Source: Dehalococcoidia bacterium (lineage in GTDB: Bacteria > Chloroflexota > Dehalococcoidia > SZUA-161). Taken from it: a DNA stretch of 24,427 bases. The stretch lies in assembly GCA_014859215.1 (NCBI GenBank), contig JACUUS010000013.1:1-24427 (forward strand). The letters are read 5' to 3'. Made by a program: the position numbers and the translations under genes. The notes under the pieces were generated by a model. It was not told where the DNA came from. It made no database searches and saw only the letters and a program-made list of their open reading frames with translations. Below are positions 1 to 7,706 of the stretch, in pieces (positions within the stretch are counted from its first letter, which is position 1; every line of letters begins with the position of its first letter).

Positions 1-466
1 CGGAATGGATAATGTCTTCTGTCTCCTGGGTCCCGTGTCCCCACAGGTGACGAGCGTCTCTGAGCTCGATATGATCGTTGTAGATCCACAGGTAGACCGG
101 GTGTTTGGCCTTTCCCTCGAATATGATAAAGTCGTAGCCGGCGTACTTGAGTTCCGGGCCGAAGAAGCCGCCCACGCTTGCGTTCGCAATACCCTCGGTC
201 AGCGGGGACTTGGTAACCGCGAAAGTCCGGTTTCCCGACGGAGCGCCTGTACCGGTGAGTGGGCCCGTGGCAAGGATGAGCTTGTTTCTGGGACTGAACG
301 GGTCCACCTTCGGGTTGACCTCTTCCATCATGTACTTGATGCCTATACCTCTACCGCCCCAGTAGTCCTTCATCCACTGGGGATCAGGTTCCTCCACGGT
401 CACCTTTCCTGCGGACAGGTTTACCCTGATCAGCTTGCCCGTCCAGGCTTTCCAGCCGTTTTTCAT
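1..466 (-). CDS. Aldehyde:ferredoxin oxidoreductase, second copy (5' part only)
   Basis: The gene is open from an ATG at 466 to the left window edge, giving about 155 N-terminal residues. The start overlaps the stop of the ferredoxin gene as ATGA and is preceded by GGAGGTGA. The translation opens with MKNGWKAWTGKLIRVNLS and continues with GGRGIGIKYMMEE, ATGPLTGTGAPSGNR, GGFFGPELKYAGYDF and a final LWGHGTQETED. These are the hallmarks of the AOR N-terminal domain that holds the tungsten bis-pyranopterin. By family, such enzymes oxidise aldehydes to acids and pass two electrons to ferredoxin in the cytoplasm. The Fe-S cysteines and C-terminal half lie outside the window. It is clearly paralogous to the AOR at 986-2953 but diverged, so the two probably differ in substrate or form a complex around the intervening ferredoxin. 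The family call is secure; the substrate is unknown. Confidence 0.9.
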   Translation of the reverse strand, partial: MKNGWKAWTGKLIRVNLSAGKVTVEEPDPQWMKDYWGGRGIGIKYMMEEVNPKVDPFSPRNKLILATGPLTGTGAPSGNRTFAVTKSPLTEGIANASVGGFFGPELKYAGYDFIIFEGKAKHPVYLWIYNDHIELRDARHLWGHGTQETEDIIHS

Positions 467-948
467 CTTGTCACCTCCGTGGCGTAGGACTTCATTATCT
501 TCTGCACAAATACCTTGCCCTTATGAGACATGGCGACTTCCGGCTCCTTGTACTCAAGAGCATTGTAGAAGCAGTGCTTGACACACTCGGGGTCGCCGCC
601 GCAGAGATCGCATTTCTCGGATATCCCTCGGTCGCTATCGTAGCCCATCGTGCCGAAAGGACACGCCTGCATGCACATCTTGCAGCCCACGCACTTCATT
701 TCGTCGAGCTCGACCACGCCGCTTTCGCTGTGCCTGCTGAGAGCGCCGGCCGGGCAAATCCGCGCGCACCAGGCGTTCTCACACTGGCTGCACACATTCG
801 GGTAAAAGAAGAAGTCCCTGGGGAAGATATTGACCTTGATCCTTGACTTGACCGGATTGTACTCACCATGATGCTTCAAGGAGCATACCAGTTCGCATAT
901 CCTGCACCCGGTACATCTATCCGGATTCACCACTATGCTTTTGCTCAT
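463..948 (-). CDS. Four-cluster [4Fe-4S] ferredoxin-like electron carrier, AOR partner
   Basis: The 161-residue protein is cysteine-rich, with four cluster motifs in order: CTGCRICELVC near residue 12, CSQCENAWCARICP near 53, CVGCKMCMQACP near 86, and CDLCGGDPECVKHC near 113. This is the HycB/DmsB/CooF-like arrangement used by iron-sulfur subunits beside molybdenum or tungsten enzymes. There is no signal peptide, so it is cytoplasmic. AAGGAGG stands 6 nt before the ATG at 948. The gene sits 37 nt after the stop of the first AOR, and its TGA overlaps the ATG of the second AOR, so translational coupling is likely. Its probable role is to take electrons from one or both AOR subunits and pass them to a ferredoxin- or NAD-linked partner. 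It resembles the small Fe-S subunit of multi-subunit bacterial AORs, but no FAD/NADH subunit is visible here. Confidence 0.9.
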   Translation of the reverse strand: MSKSIVVNPDRCTGCRICELVCSLKHHGEYNPVKSRIKVNIFPRDFFFYPNVCSQCENAWCARICPAGALSRHSESGVVELDEMKCVGCKMCMQACPFGTMGYDSDRGISEKCDLCGGDPECVKHCFYNALEYKEPEVAMSHKGKVFVQKIMKSYATEVTR

Positions 949-985
949 GCTCAGCCTCCTTCGACAGACATTGTATTGAGAAAGG

Positions 986-2953
986 TTACCCGGGCAGTCT
1001 CCCTCTTTTCCGCAAATCGTCGGCTACATCACCCAGGCCGGAAGCCATGAGAGTCTCCCTGGAGGGCAACCCTGTCCCGACATCCCAACCGCGCAACGTG
1101 TAATACTCGTCCTTGATTCGCTCAAACCTTTCCCGGTGCATCCGTTCACCTTTGAATTCCCCATCCACGGCAGGCTCATTGAAGAACCTTCTCGGGAGCG
1201 TATCGTCATCCCTGCCGCGTCCTTCGCGGGCGTTATACGCTCTTTCAACGTTTATGGCCCTTCTCGCGGCTTTGAAGAGGTCTTCCGGCGAGGTCTCAAC
1301 ACCCTTGCCGGCGGAATACGCCTTAGCCTCGAGCTCAGGTGTAAGCGGCATATCGAACCACGGTCCGAGGAACTTGCATGTGCCCAGAATGTCGCTTATT
1401 GCTATCACGTCCTCGTAGTATTCGACTATCTTCGCCTTGCCTTCGTATACCTCTGGCTTAATGAGATGCTCACCTTTGAGGCCGGTAAGATCCTGGGCCA
1501 GGTTCGTATAGTAGTTGATAAACGGCTCCAGCAATTCCTTGTCAATTCCTTCATCTACGTATCCCTGGATGCACCTGAGGTTAATGTCCGGCATCCCCAG
1601 GCCGCGTATAGTGTCCGATCTTGACCCGACTGCTGCCGAAAGCCCCACCGTACGATAGGCCTGGTGATTGAGCATATAGGCGGGGTTACCGTTTACGTGC
1701 ATGAGGTATTTTCTGGCTTCGGCCCCCAGTTTCCTCGCCGCTGTATCGGCACCTTCGGCCAGTATGTCTCCAATGCCCCTGCGTTCCACCAGCAGGCCCA
1801 TGATCTTGAGAGCGGCGTCGCGGTCTCCCCACTTGAGGGCGACTCCCTCCGTATCGCCGTCGTTTATGATTTTCTTCTCGTAAAGCTCCATCAGCCACCC
1901 GGCCAAGTTCATGAAGGCGTTTACGTCCATACCCTTTCTCTGGCACAGTGCGCTGATCTCGAGAAAAGCGGGCATGTCGGTCATCTTCAGACCCCAGGTC
2001 ATGAAGTAGAAACAGCACGAAATCACCGTGTCGCCCAGTCCGGGAGCCTCGTAATGTTCCATACACGGGGCCGGACAGCGGTAGCATCCGTATTTCTTCG
2101 CCCCGCTGGTCTCCCAGAGCCTGGCAGCGCTCGAAGCCCGGCCTTTGTCCCAGCTATCCCAGTCATAGTTGCGATAATTCCCGGCGGCGAGGTATTCCTT
2201 CTTTCCGAAGAAATCCACCCACCTGGTAAACCCCCATTCGGCGAATTCCTTTGTGAACCACTCCTCTGTGAGAGCCTTCAGAGCGGTCTGTGTAAGCTGA
2301 GCGAACTCCCTTTTTCGTGCAAGGCGCGGTTCCCGGCGTGAGGCCGCTATCGCGATTGCCTTCAGGTTCTTCGATCCCATGACCGCGCCCATTCCCGTTC
2401 TGCCCGCGGCATTCCCGAGCCTGTGCACAAGGCAGGCGCTCGTCACCAGGTTCTCACCGGCCGGGCCGATGCATACGGACTCAACCTTGTCTCCGAACAT
2501 TTCCCTGAGCTTATCCTGTGTTTCATAGGTATCATGCCCCCAGAGTTCGCCGGCATCCCTGATTTCCGCTCCGTCTTCCTTTACCAGGATGAATACCGGT
2601 TTGTCGGCCTTGCCCCGGACAATGATCTCGTCATAGCCGGCCCACTTGGCCTGGGGGCCCCATATTCCGCCAAAATTGGAGCAGCCGACTCCACCCGTGA
2701 CAGGCGACTTCGCTGCGACCTCGGTTCTGGGAGAGGCCGGGAATGAGGTCCCTGTAAGCGGGCCAATTCCGAAGATGAGGACGTTTTGTTCGTCCAGAGG
2801 CTCGACCTCGGGGCCGGTATTCTCGTAGAGAATGGCTGCGTTTATGCCGCGCGCTCCAAGGAAGCGCTCAATATACTCCTCGGACGATTCCGTTCTGATT
2901 GAACCGTTAGAAAGATCGATATCAAGCATCTTGCCGGTGTGCAGATAAGTCAT
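986..2953 (-). CDS. aor: Tungsten-type aldehyde:ferredoxin oxidoreductase
   Basis: The 655-residue protein covers the full AOR fold. It has the N-terminal cofactor domain (GPLTGTSFPASPR, GGIWGPQAKWAGYDE), then GMGAVMGSKNLKAI, then the helical C-terminal domains. The [4Fe-4S] ligands are visible as C290-x2-C293-x3-C297 and a distant C526 in DILGTCKFLG, matching the CxxCxxxC...C pattern known from the Pyrococcus enzyme. By family it oxidises an aldehyde to a carboxylate, reduces ferredoxin, and needs a tungsto- or molybdo-bispterin cofactor. The ATG at 2953 overlaps the TGA of livM, with GGAGGAAG upstream, so the enzyme is translationally tied to a transporter gene. The ferredoxin and a second AOR follow. 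The substrate cannot be read from sequence; context suggests an aldehyde formed while degrading an imported methylated amine or amino acid. Confidence 0.95.
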   Translation of the reverse strand: MTYLHTGKMLDIDLSNGSIRTESSEEYIERFLGARGINAAILYENTGPEVEPLDEQNVLIFGIGPLTGTSFPASPRTEVAAKSPVTGGVGCSNFGGIWGPQAKWAGYDEIIVRGKADKPVFILVKEDGAEIRDAGELWGHDTYETQDKLREMFGDKVESVCIGPAGENLVTSACLVHRLGNAAGRTGMGAVMGSKNLKAIAIAASRREPRLARKREFAQLTQTALKALTEEWFTKEFAEWGFTRWVDFFGKKEYLAAGNYRNYDWDSWDKGRASSAARLWETSGAKKYGCYRCPAPCMEHYEAPGLGDTVISCCFYFMTWGLKMTDMPAFLEISALCQRKGMDVNAFMNLAGWLMELYEKKIINDGDTEGVALKWGDRDAALKIMGLLVERRGIGDILAEGADTAARKLGAEARKYLMHVNGNPAYMLNHQAYRTVGLSAAVGSRSDTIRGLGMPDINLRCIQGYVDEGIDKELLEPFINYYTNLAQDLTGLKGEHLIKPEVYEGKAKIVEYYEDVIAISDILGTCKFLGPWFDMPLTPELEAKAYSAGKGVETSPEDLFKAARRAINVERAYNAREGRGRDDDTLPRRFFNEPAVDGEFKGERMHRERFERIKDEYYTLRGWDVGTGLPSRETLMASGLGDVADDLRKRGRLPG

Positions 2954-4038
2954 CCGGGTTCTTCCTCCTTGCTTTCGAGGACTTCCTTCTCGGGGACCTT
3001 GCCCCTTTTCTTGTTGATATAATCCCGGGCTCTTGCCAGAGCCGGACGAATCTTCGGGCTGATGGCATCGATAAGCCCCATCAATCCGCCGGGTACGAAT
3101 ACAACCGCCAGTAGCACCATAAGCCCGAAGATGAGCAGGCGGTAATGTTCGAGCGGGCGGAGATAGAAGCTAAGAAAAGTCACGGCAAAGGCGCCTATAA
3201 CCGCCCCGGGGAACCTTCCGATTCCTCCCACGATAAGCATGACCATGATCAGCAGAAATGTGTCCATGGCCAGTATCCTGGTCGAAATCACGCCGACGTA
3301 CTGTATGTAGAAACCGCCCATTATGCCCGTAATAAATGAGGCGAAGGTGAAGACAAGAAGGCTCGTCTTGTAATCATTTACACCGAGGCCCTTTGCCAGG
3401 GGCTCAGAGTCGCGGAGGGCTGTGAACGAAAGGCCGAGCTTTGAATGAATGATCTTGTAGTTGAGGAAATAGAGCACAGCGCAAACACCCAGGAGCAGGA
3501 AGAACCACGGGATCTTGTCGCCGACAGTGAACGTGTAATCGCCGATTGTGATCGGGGGGATACCCCTCAGGTACATCGCGCCGCCGGTACCGATCGGGCC
3601 TCCGAGCTTGATGAGCGGCACGAGGACCAGGTGGAAGGCGAAAGTTACCAGGGCCACATAAACGCCCCTCAAGCGGAGGCACGGTATCCCGATGATAAGC
3701 CCCACAAACGCCGCTCCAAGACCCCCGAGCAGGACGGCAAGCCATGGATCGATGCCCAGGATCTTTGCCAGCATGCCGGCGGCGTACGCGCCGACCACGA
3801 AAATAGCGATCTGGCCGAATGTGAATATCCCCGCATATCCCATCATCAGGTCCCACCCTACAACGATGCCGCTGTAGATAAGGCTCATGATGAGGATGTG
3901 CATTATGTAGGAGTCGCCTTGGAAGACAGCAGCCAGGAGCATAATGACCAGCATCAGGCCGATCAAGAATGCCAGGTCCCTCCGCATCCTGACCGACCTG
4001 ACGCGCTTGAAAAGGGTATCGGCTAAAGGCGAGTTCAT
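2950..4038 (-). CDS. livM: Branched-chain amino-acid-type ABC transporter permease, LivM
   Basis: The 362-residue hydrophobic protein has an N-terminal cytoplasmic stretch, about ten membrane segments, and a charged C-terminal tail rich in Lys and Glu. Family signatures include GWDLMMGYAGIFTFGQIAIF near residue 60, LRLRGVYVALVTFAF, SKLGLSFTALRDSEPLAKGLGVN and GGIGRFPGAVIGA. It forms the membrane channel with LivH. Its ATG overlaps the livH stop by one base (TGATG), and its own TGA overlaps the aor start. Liv-type (HAAT) importers take up branched-chain amino acids, but also amides, urea, aromatic acids and betaine-like compounds. The family name therefore does not set the substrate. The neighbouring methyltransferase genes point to a methylated amine. 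Confidence 0.93.
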   Translation of the reverse strand: MNSPLADTLFKRVRSVRMRRDLAFLIGLMLVIMLLAAVFQGDSYIMHILIMSLIYSGIVVGWDLMMGYAGIFTFGQIAIFVVGAYAAGMLAKILGIDPWLAVLLGGLGAAFVGLIIGIPCLRLRGVYVALVTFAFHLVLVPLIKLGGPIGTGGAMYLRGIPPITIGDYTFTVGDKIPWFFLLLGVCAVLYFLNYKIIHSKLGLSFTALRDSEPLAKGLGVNDYKTSLLVFTFASFITGIMGGFYIQYVGVISTRILAMDTFLLIMVMLIVGGIGRFPGAVIGAFAVTFLSFYLRPLEHYRLLIFGLMVLLAVVFVPGGLMGLIDAISPKIRPALARARDYINKKRGKVPEKEVLESKEEEPG

Positions 4039-4916
4039 CAGGACCAGACTCCTGCCAGACCTTTGGGTCTGATTGCGAGTACGCCCAGCAGTACCATGAA
4101 CCAGACAACCAGGACCCAGCTCATTCCTATGTACATCGCGACCGCCGACTCAACCATGGCGAGGATGAAGGCCGCAAATAGAGTTCCCCTGACGCTGCCA
4201 AGGCCGCCGAAGGCTACGATCACAAATGCTTTGCAGAGTGTGTCCCAGCCGCCCTCGGGAGAAAAGAATATCTTGGGAGCCAGGAGTATGGCGCTTATCG
4301 ATACGAGCACGGCGGAAAGCGCGAAGGCGTAACCGAATACCCTGTTGATAGGTATCCCCACTATCTTGGCGCCTGTCATATCCTGGGAAACCGCTTGCAT
4401 GCTCATGCCCATTCGTGTTTTCTTCAGGAAGAGCTCCAGGAGGACAATCACTCCGATGGCGATGATTATGACGACGATCTCGTACCACGTTACGATGAAT
4501 CCACCGAGTTTCACATTTCCTTCCGCGATCTTGGGCAGCACTCTCGTGGTGGGACCGAACGAGACAAGGGCAACATTGTTTAAGAATATGGCGAGACCCA
4601 GCGTCGACATCATCGTGGTTATGTCCCACTTGGGTTTCCAGCGTAAGGGCCGGACGGAAGCCCATTCGCAGAGGTAGCCGACGGCGAACATAGCCAGAAG
4701 CGCCCCGAGGATCGCCAGGCCGAAGTTGAATCCAGGCAATTTCAGGAAGAGCCATGCGAAGTAAGCACCGAACACGAAGAAGGACCCGTAAGCGAAATTG
4801 AAAACCCTGGTTACGCCATACACAAGAGACAGGCCCACGGCCATGACGGCGTATGTCGAGCCGTTGACTATGCCCCCGATCAGCACCTCGCCGGGTAAGT
4901 TATACCAGGTATCCAT
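4038..4916 (-). CDS. livH: Branched-chain amino-acid-type ABC transporter permease, LivH
   Basis: The 292-residue integral membrane protein begins MDTWYNLPGEVLIGGIVNGSTYAVMAVGLSLVYGV, the typical opening of LivH with its GSxYALMAxGL-like motif. It also has NFAYGSFFVFGAYFAW in the next segment and AFGGLGSVRGTLFAAFIL near the C-terminus, the usual EAA-type cytoplasmic loop. Eight or so membrane segments are visible. It lies 12 nt after livF and overlaps livM by one base. AGAAGAG precedes the ATG. With LivM it should form the heterodimeric permease driven by LivF and LivG. The family assignment is firm; the transported compound is inferred only from context. Confidence 0.93.
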   Translation of the reverse strand: MDTWYNLPGEVLIGGIVNGSTYAVMAVGLSLVYGVTRVFNFAYGSFFVFGAYFAWLFLKLPGFNFGLAILGALLAMFAVGYLCEWASVRPLRWKPKWDITTMMSTLGLAIFLNNVALVSFGPTTRVLPKIAEGNVKLGGFIVTWYEIVVIIIAIGVIVLLELFLKKTRMGMSMQAVSQDMTGAKIVGIPINRVFGYAFALSAVLVSISAILLAPKIFFSPEGGWDTLCKAFVIVAFGGLGSVRGTLFAAFILAMVESAVAMYIGMSWVLVVWFMVLLGVLAIRPKGLAGVWS

Positions 4917-4928
4917 CAGCGTACTCTT

Positions 4929-5633
4929 CTACAGGCCGAGAAAGACTCTCTTGACGTGCTCGTTATTCATGACCTCTTGTTCCGTTCCTTCCAGGGCAAT
5001 TCTCCCGTCTTCCATGAGGTAGACGCGGTCCGCGAGGCCTGATACTTCGGTAGTGCTCTGTTCAACCAGCAGAATCGTGATGCCGCGTTTGCGCACTTCT
5101 TCTATAGTCTTGAAGACCTCGTCTCTAACAATAGGCGCAAGGCCGAATGAAGGCTCATCTATCGCCAGGAACTTCGCTGAGGACATCAGGCCCCTGCCTA
5201 TGGCCACCATCTGCGCTTCGCCGCCGCTAAGCGTGCGAGCGAGCCTGTTCTTATGGCCTACCAGGCGCGGGAAGAGCTCAAAAACATGCTCGAGATTGCG
5301 CGCTTTGTCCTTGCGTGCATTAGCGTTATAGGCTCCCAGGACCAGGTTATCGAGCACGGTCATGTCGGGGAAAAGGTGCCTTTCCTCGGCAATATATACG
5401 ATACCCATTTCGACGAGCTTCTGGGTGGAAAGCCTGGTTAGCTCCTGGCCGTTCCAGCGGACTGAACCCGAGCGGGGTGTCAGCAGGCCGCATATCGTCT
5501 TGAGCAGAGTGCTCTTGCCATGGCCGTTCGGCCCGAAGAGGATCACGAGTTCACCGGTATTGACCCTGAGAGAGACATCCCTCAATACCTGAAGCTCGCC
5601 GTAGCATGTGTTGAGATTATTGACTTCGAGCAT
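4929..5633 (-). CDS. livF: ABC transporter ATP-binding protein, LivF
   Basis: The 234-residue ATPase carries all motifs: Walker A GPNGHGKST near residue 34, the Q-loop region with YIAEERHLFPDMTVLDNL, a good signature LSGGEAQMVAIGRGLM near 136, Walker B FLAIDEPSFGLAP, and the H-loop region in ILLVEQS. YIAEERHLFPDMTV and the short C-terminal end VKRVFLGL mark LivF rather than LivG. Its ATG overlaps the 3' end of livG by 17 bases. The signature is intact here but degenerate in its partner LivG, so the two nucleotide sites of the heterodimer may not be equivalent. Confidence 0.94.
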   Translation of the reverse strand: MLEVNNLNTCYGELQVLRDVSLRVNTGELVILFGPNGHGKSTLLKTICGLLTPRSGSVRWNGQELTRLSTQKLVEMGIVYIAEERHLFPDMTVLDNLVLGAYNANARKDKARNLEHVFELFPRLVGHKNRLARTLSGGEAQMVAIGRGLMSSAKFLAIDEPSFGLAPIVRDEVFKTIEEVRKRGITILLVEQSTTEVSGLADRVYLMEDGRIALEGTEQEVMNNEHVKRVFLGL

Positions 5634-6369
5634 AACCCCGGCCCAGATACACTTCTATCACCCTGCTGTCGTTGACAACTTCTTCGGGCGGTCCGATAAC
5701 GACCTGTTCGCCGTAGTGGATAATCATCAGCCGCTGGCAGAGCCCTACAAGCTCTCTCATCAGGTGCTCTATGACAATCATGGTCATGTTCAGTTCAGTG
5801 TGAATCCTTCGAAATAGCTTCATAGATCTCTCGATTTCGGTTGGGCTGAGTCCGCCCATCGGTTCATCCAGCAAGAGCACCTTAGGCCCGGTGGCCAGTG
5901 TTGCCGCGAGCATGGTCAGTTTCCTTTCGAACAGGGGGAGAGAGCCCGCAAGGAGTCTTTCTTTTCCCCCAAGCCCGACGAACTCGATTGTCTCGGCAAT
6001 CTTCTCTGCCTCGTCCTTTACTCGGGCCTTGCCGAAGTGAGCTCCTACCTGAACGTTCTGATAAACGGTTAGCGTGGAGAAGACCGCGGGCGTTTGGAAG
6101 GTCCTGACCAGTCCCCGGTGGCAGACCTGGTGCGGCCTGAGCCCGTTGATATTCTTTCCGTCGAGGATGATCGCCCCCGATCCTCTGTAGACACCGGTTA
6201 CTACATTGAAAAGGGTGGTCTTGCCCGAGCCGTTCGGGCCGGCGAGACCGAAAAGTTCGCCGGGCTCCACCTTGAAACTAATATTGTTCAGAGCATGGAG
6301 CTCCCCGAAGCGCATGTGCACTGTTTTCAGTTCAAGCATGTTAATGGTTGCAGGAGGTGCAGGCATCAT
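5617..6369 (-). CDS. livG: ABC transporter ATP-binding protein, LivG-like, degenerate signature motif
   Basis: From the ATG at 6369 the protein has 250 residues. It has Walker A GPNGSGKTTLFN, a LivG-type VRTFQTPAVFSTLTVYQNV segment, Walker B KVLLLDEPMGGLSP, and the C-terminal VIEVYLGRG typical of LivG. The ABC signature normally reads LSYGQ or LSGGQ; here the aligned stretch is LPLFERKLTMLAATLA, so the Ser and Gly are missing. I chose 6369 because GAGGTG (6384-6379) lies 9 nt upstream. An ATG at 6339 (MLELKTVHMRFG) fits the family N-terminus but has no ribosome-binding site, and an in-frame ATG at 6420 lies further upstream. The chosen start and its Shine-Dalgarno sequence lie inside a perfect inverted repeat (6354-6384). 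The gene follows the binding-protein gene and overlaps livF. Confidence 0.9.
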   Translation of the reverse strand: MMPAPPATINMLELKTVHMRFGELHALNNISFKVEPGELFGLAGPNGSGKTTLFNVVTGVYRGSGAIILDGKNINGLRPHQVCHRGLVRTFQTPAVFSTLTVYQNVQVGAHFGKARVKDEAEKIAETIEFVGLGGKERLLAGSLPLFERKLTMLAATLATGPKVLLLDEPMGGLSPTEIERSMKLFRRIHTELNMTMIVIEHLMRELVGLCQRLMIIHYGEQVVIGPPEEVVNDSRVIEVYLGRGYARSQ

Positions 6370-6384
6370 CGATGCCTGCACCTC
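6354..6384 (-). promoter_or_regulatory. Perfect hairpin between binding-protein gene and livG, covering the livG RBS
   Basis: Two 14-base arms (6354-6367 and 6371-6384) are exact reverse complements around a 3-nt centre. On the minus strand the first arm begins GAGGTGCAGGCATC. It contains the presumed livG Shine-Dalgarno GAGGTG, and the ATG at 6369 starts in the loop. The hairpin begins 13 nt after the stop codon of the substrate-binding-protein gene. In binding-protein operons a hairpin here commonly protects the upstream message and lowers expression of the downstream ATPase and permease genes. The RBS occlusion is inferred from geometry. It lacks a T-run, so it is not a classical terminator. 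Confidence 0.7.
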
Positions 6385-6397
6385 TTCGCATCTTCTG

Positions 6398-7651
6398 TTA
6401 CAAGCCCCTGATTTTGGCAAGGTACGGCGGCATTTTGTATTCCGTACCCGGTACAGCTACGTTGAAGGTGAAGATCTCCACCGGTTCCCCGTTCTGTATC
6501 TGTATCACGGGAATAGGGAAGTTCTCACTGGCCGGTACGCTGTTGCCGTCATCGTAGTCGTAAATACCGCACACACCCGCGTACACGTTGTTCTGCAGGT
6601 AGGTGCAGATTTCGCGGTACTTTGTCGGATCGCCGACAGCCTCGGCCGCCTCTTTCCAGTGATAGAGCGCGTCATACAGGTTGGCGGCGCAGCAGAAGGT
6701 GTAGGTATCTCCGTACCTGGCCTCGAACTTCTGCGCCCATTCGGCCCCGCGCGGGTTAAAATGCGGGTGGGGTGTGACGGCGCCCAGGCCGATAAGTCCT
6801 TCACCCTTTGTGCCGACCAGATCCTGCCACTCGGGGAACGCCACGACATACCCGAGGTAGATCAGCGAATCGGTCGGGTTCTTCAAGAATTCGTCGAGGA
6901 AGGTTATGCTGTCGCCGGGATACATGCTTTCAAGGTGGATTACAGCCGGGGGCGGATTCATCGCCCTTATCCTCGACATTATTGCGCGCCAGTCCGTGGT
7001 GCCGTAAGGGACTACTTCCTTCATCACCACTTCCCAGCCCAACTCTTCAGCAAGGGGCGCCATGCCCAGTTGGGTGTAACTCACTTCCCACTCGAAGTCG
7101 GCGGCAATGAAAGCGATCTTCTTGTTCGGGAAACCGTAAGGGAAATCAAGCACACCGGGAAGTGTGGAGACGGCGAAACCCGCGTCCGTCGGCCCCAGGT
7201 GGAAGCAGTTGAAATACTGGTTCGGCTTCTCCCTGACAAGGTCTGTGACGCTGGTTACACAGTCCATGTTGAAAAATGGCACATCGTACTGCCCGAACAC
7301 CTCGTAATCCGGTCCCATGCCGGCGTACCCCGAAAGCAGTACGTCAACCTTCTGCCGGATGATCAGTTCCTCCGCGGCGGCTACGATTTTCTCGGTTGTC
7401 ATATCCTCGATGTCGAAAGTGACCATCTTGAGGGGCCGTCCGAGCACGCCGCCGGCCTTATTTATTTCGTCAATCGCCATTTCGATCCCTTGCATGCTGA
7501 CCAGCGCATCACTCGCATAAGGCCCCGTAATCTTCTCCGGCACGCCAACCTTTATCGGTTCCGTTTCGGAACTGGAACCTCCGCATCCAGCGATAAGCAT
7601 GCTTGTCAGAAAAACACCAATCAAGAGCAGCAGCCAGACTTTCTTGCCCAC
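6398..7651 (-). CDS. ABC transporter substrate-binding lipoprotein (Liv/HAAT family)
   Basis: The 417-residue protein starts at a GTG with AAGGAGGT 4 nt upstream. It has a lipoprotein signal peptide: a KK pair, a hydrophobic core, and the lipobox LIAGC with Cys23, followed by a Gly/Ser linker. The mature part shows the Peripla_BP_6 pattern: IKVGVPEKITGPYASDAL, GIEMAIDEINKAGGVLGRPL, AAEELIIRQKVDVLLSGY and IAFIAADFEWEV. It should sit on the outer face of the cytoplasmic membrane and hand ligand to LivH/LivM. Several aromatic residues in the mature protein (YYW/FF pairs) could form a cation-pi cage as in betaine-binding proteins, but this cannot be judged from primary sequence. It is the first transporter gene in the block, 55 nt after the corrinoid-protein gene, so ligand uptake and methyl transfer are likely linked. 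Confidence 0.93.
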   Translation of the reverse strand: MGKKVWLLLLIGVFLTSMLIAGCGGSSSETEPIKVGVPEKITGPYASDALVSMQGIEMAIDEINKAGGVLGRPLKMVTFDIEDMTTEKIVAAAEELIIRQKVDVLLSGYAGMGPDYEVFGQYDVPFFNMDCVTSVTDLVREKPNQYFNCFHLGPTDAGFAVSTLPGVLDFPYGFPNKKIAFIAADFEWEVSYTQLGMAPLAEELGWEVVMKEVVPYGTTDWRAIMSRIRAMNPPPAVIHLESMYPGDSITFLDEFLKNPTDSLIYLGYVVAFPEWQDLVGTKGEGLIGLGAVTPHPHFNPRGAEWAQKFEARYGDTYTFCCAANLYDALYHWKEAAEAVGDPTKYREICTYLQNNVYAGVCGIYDYDDGNSVPASENFPIPVIQIQNGEPVEIFTFNVAVPGTEYKMPPYLAKIRGL

Positions 7652-7706
7652 TATGACCTCCTTCTAGCTTGTTATATAAAAGCCTCACTTGCCGACCACG
7701 ATTGCC

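Noticed and set aside
3445..4026. Plus-strand frame of 193 codons opposite livM
   Set aside because: Translation is rich in Asp, Glu and His with no family resemblance; livM on the other strand is certain.
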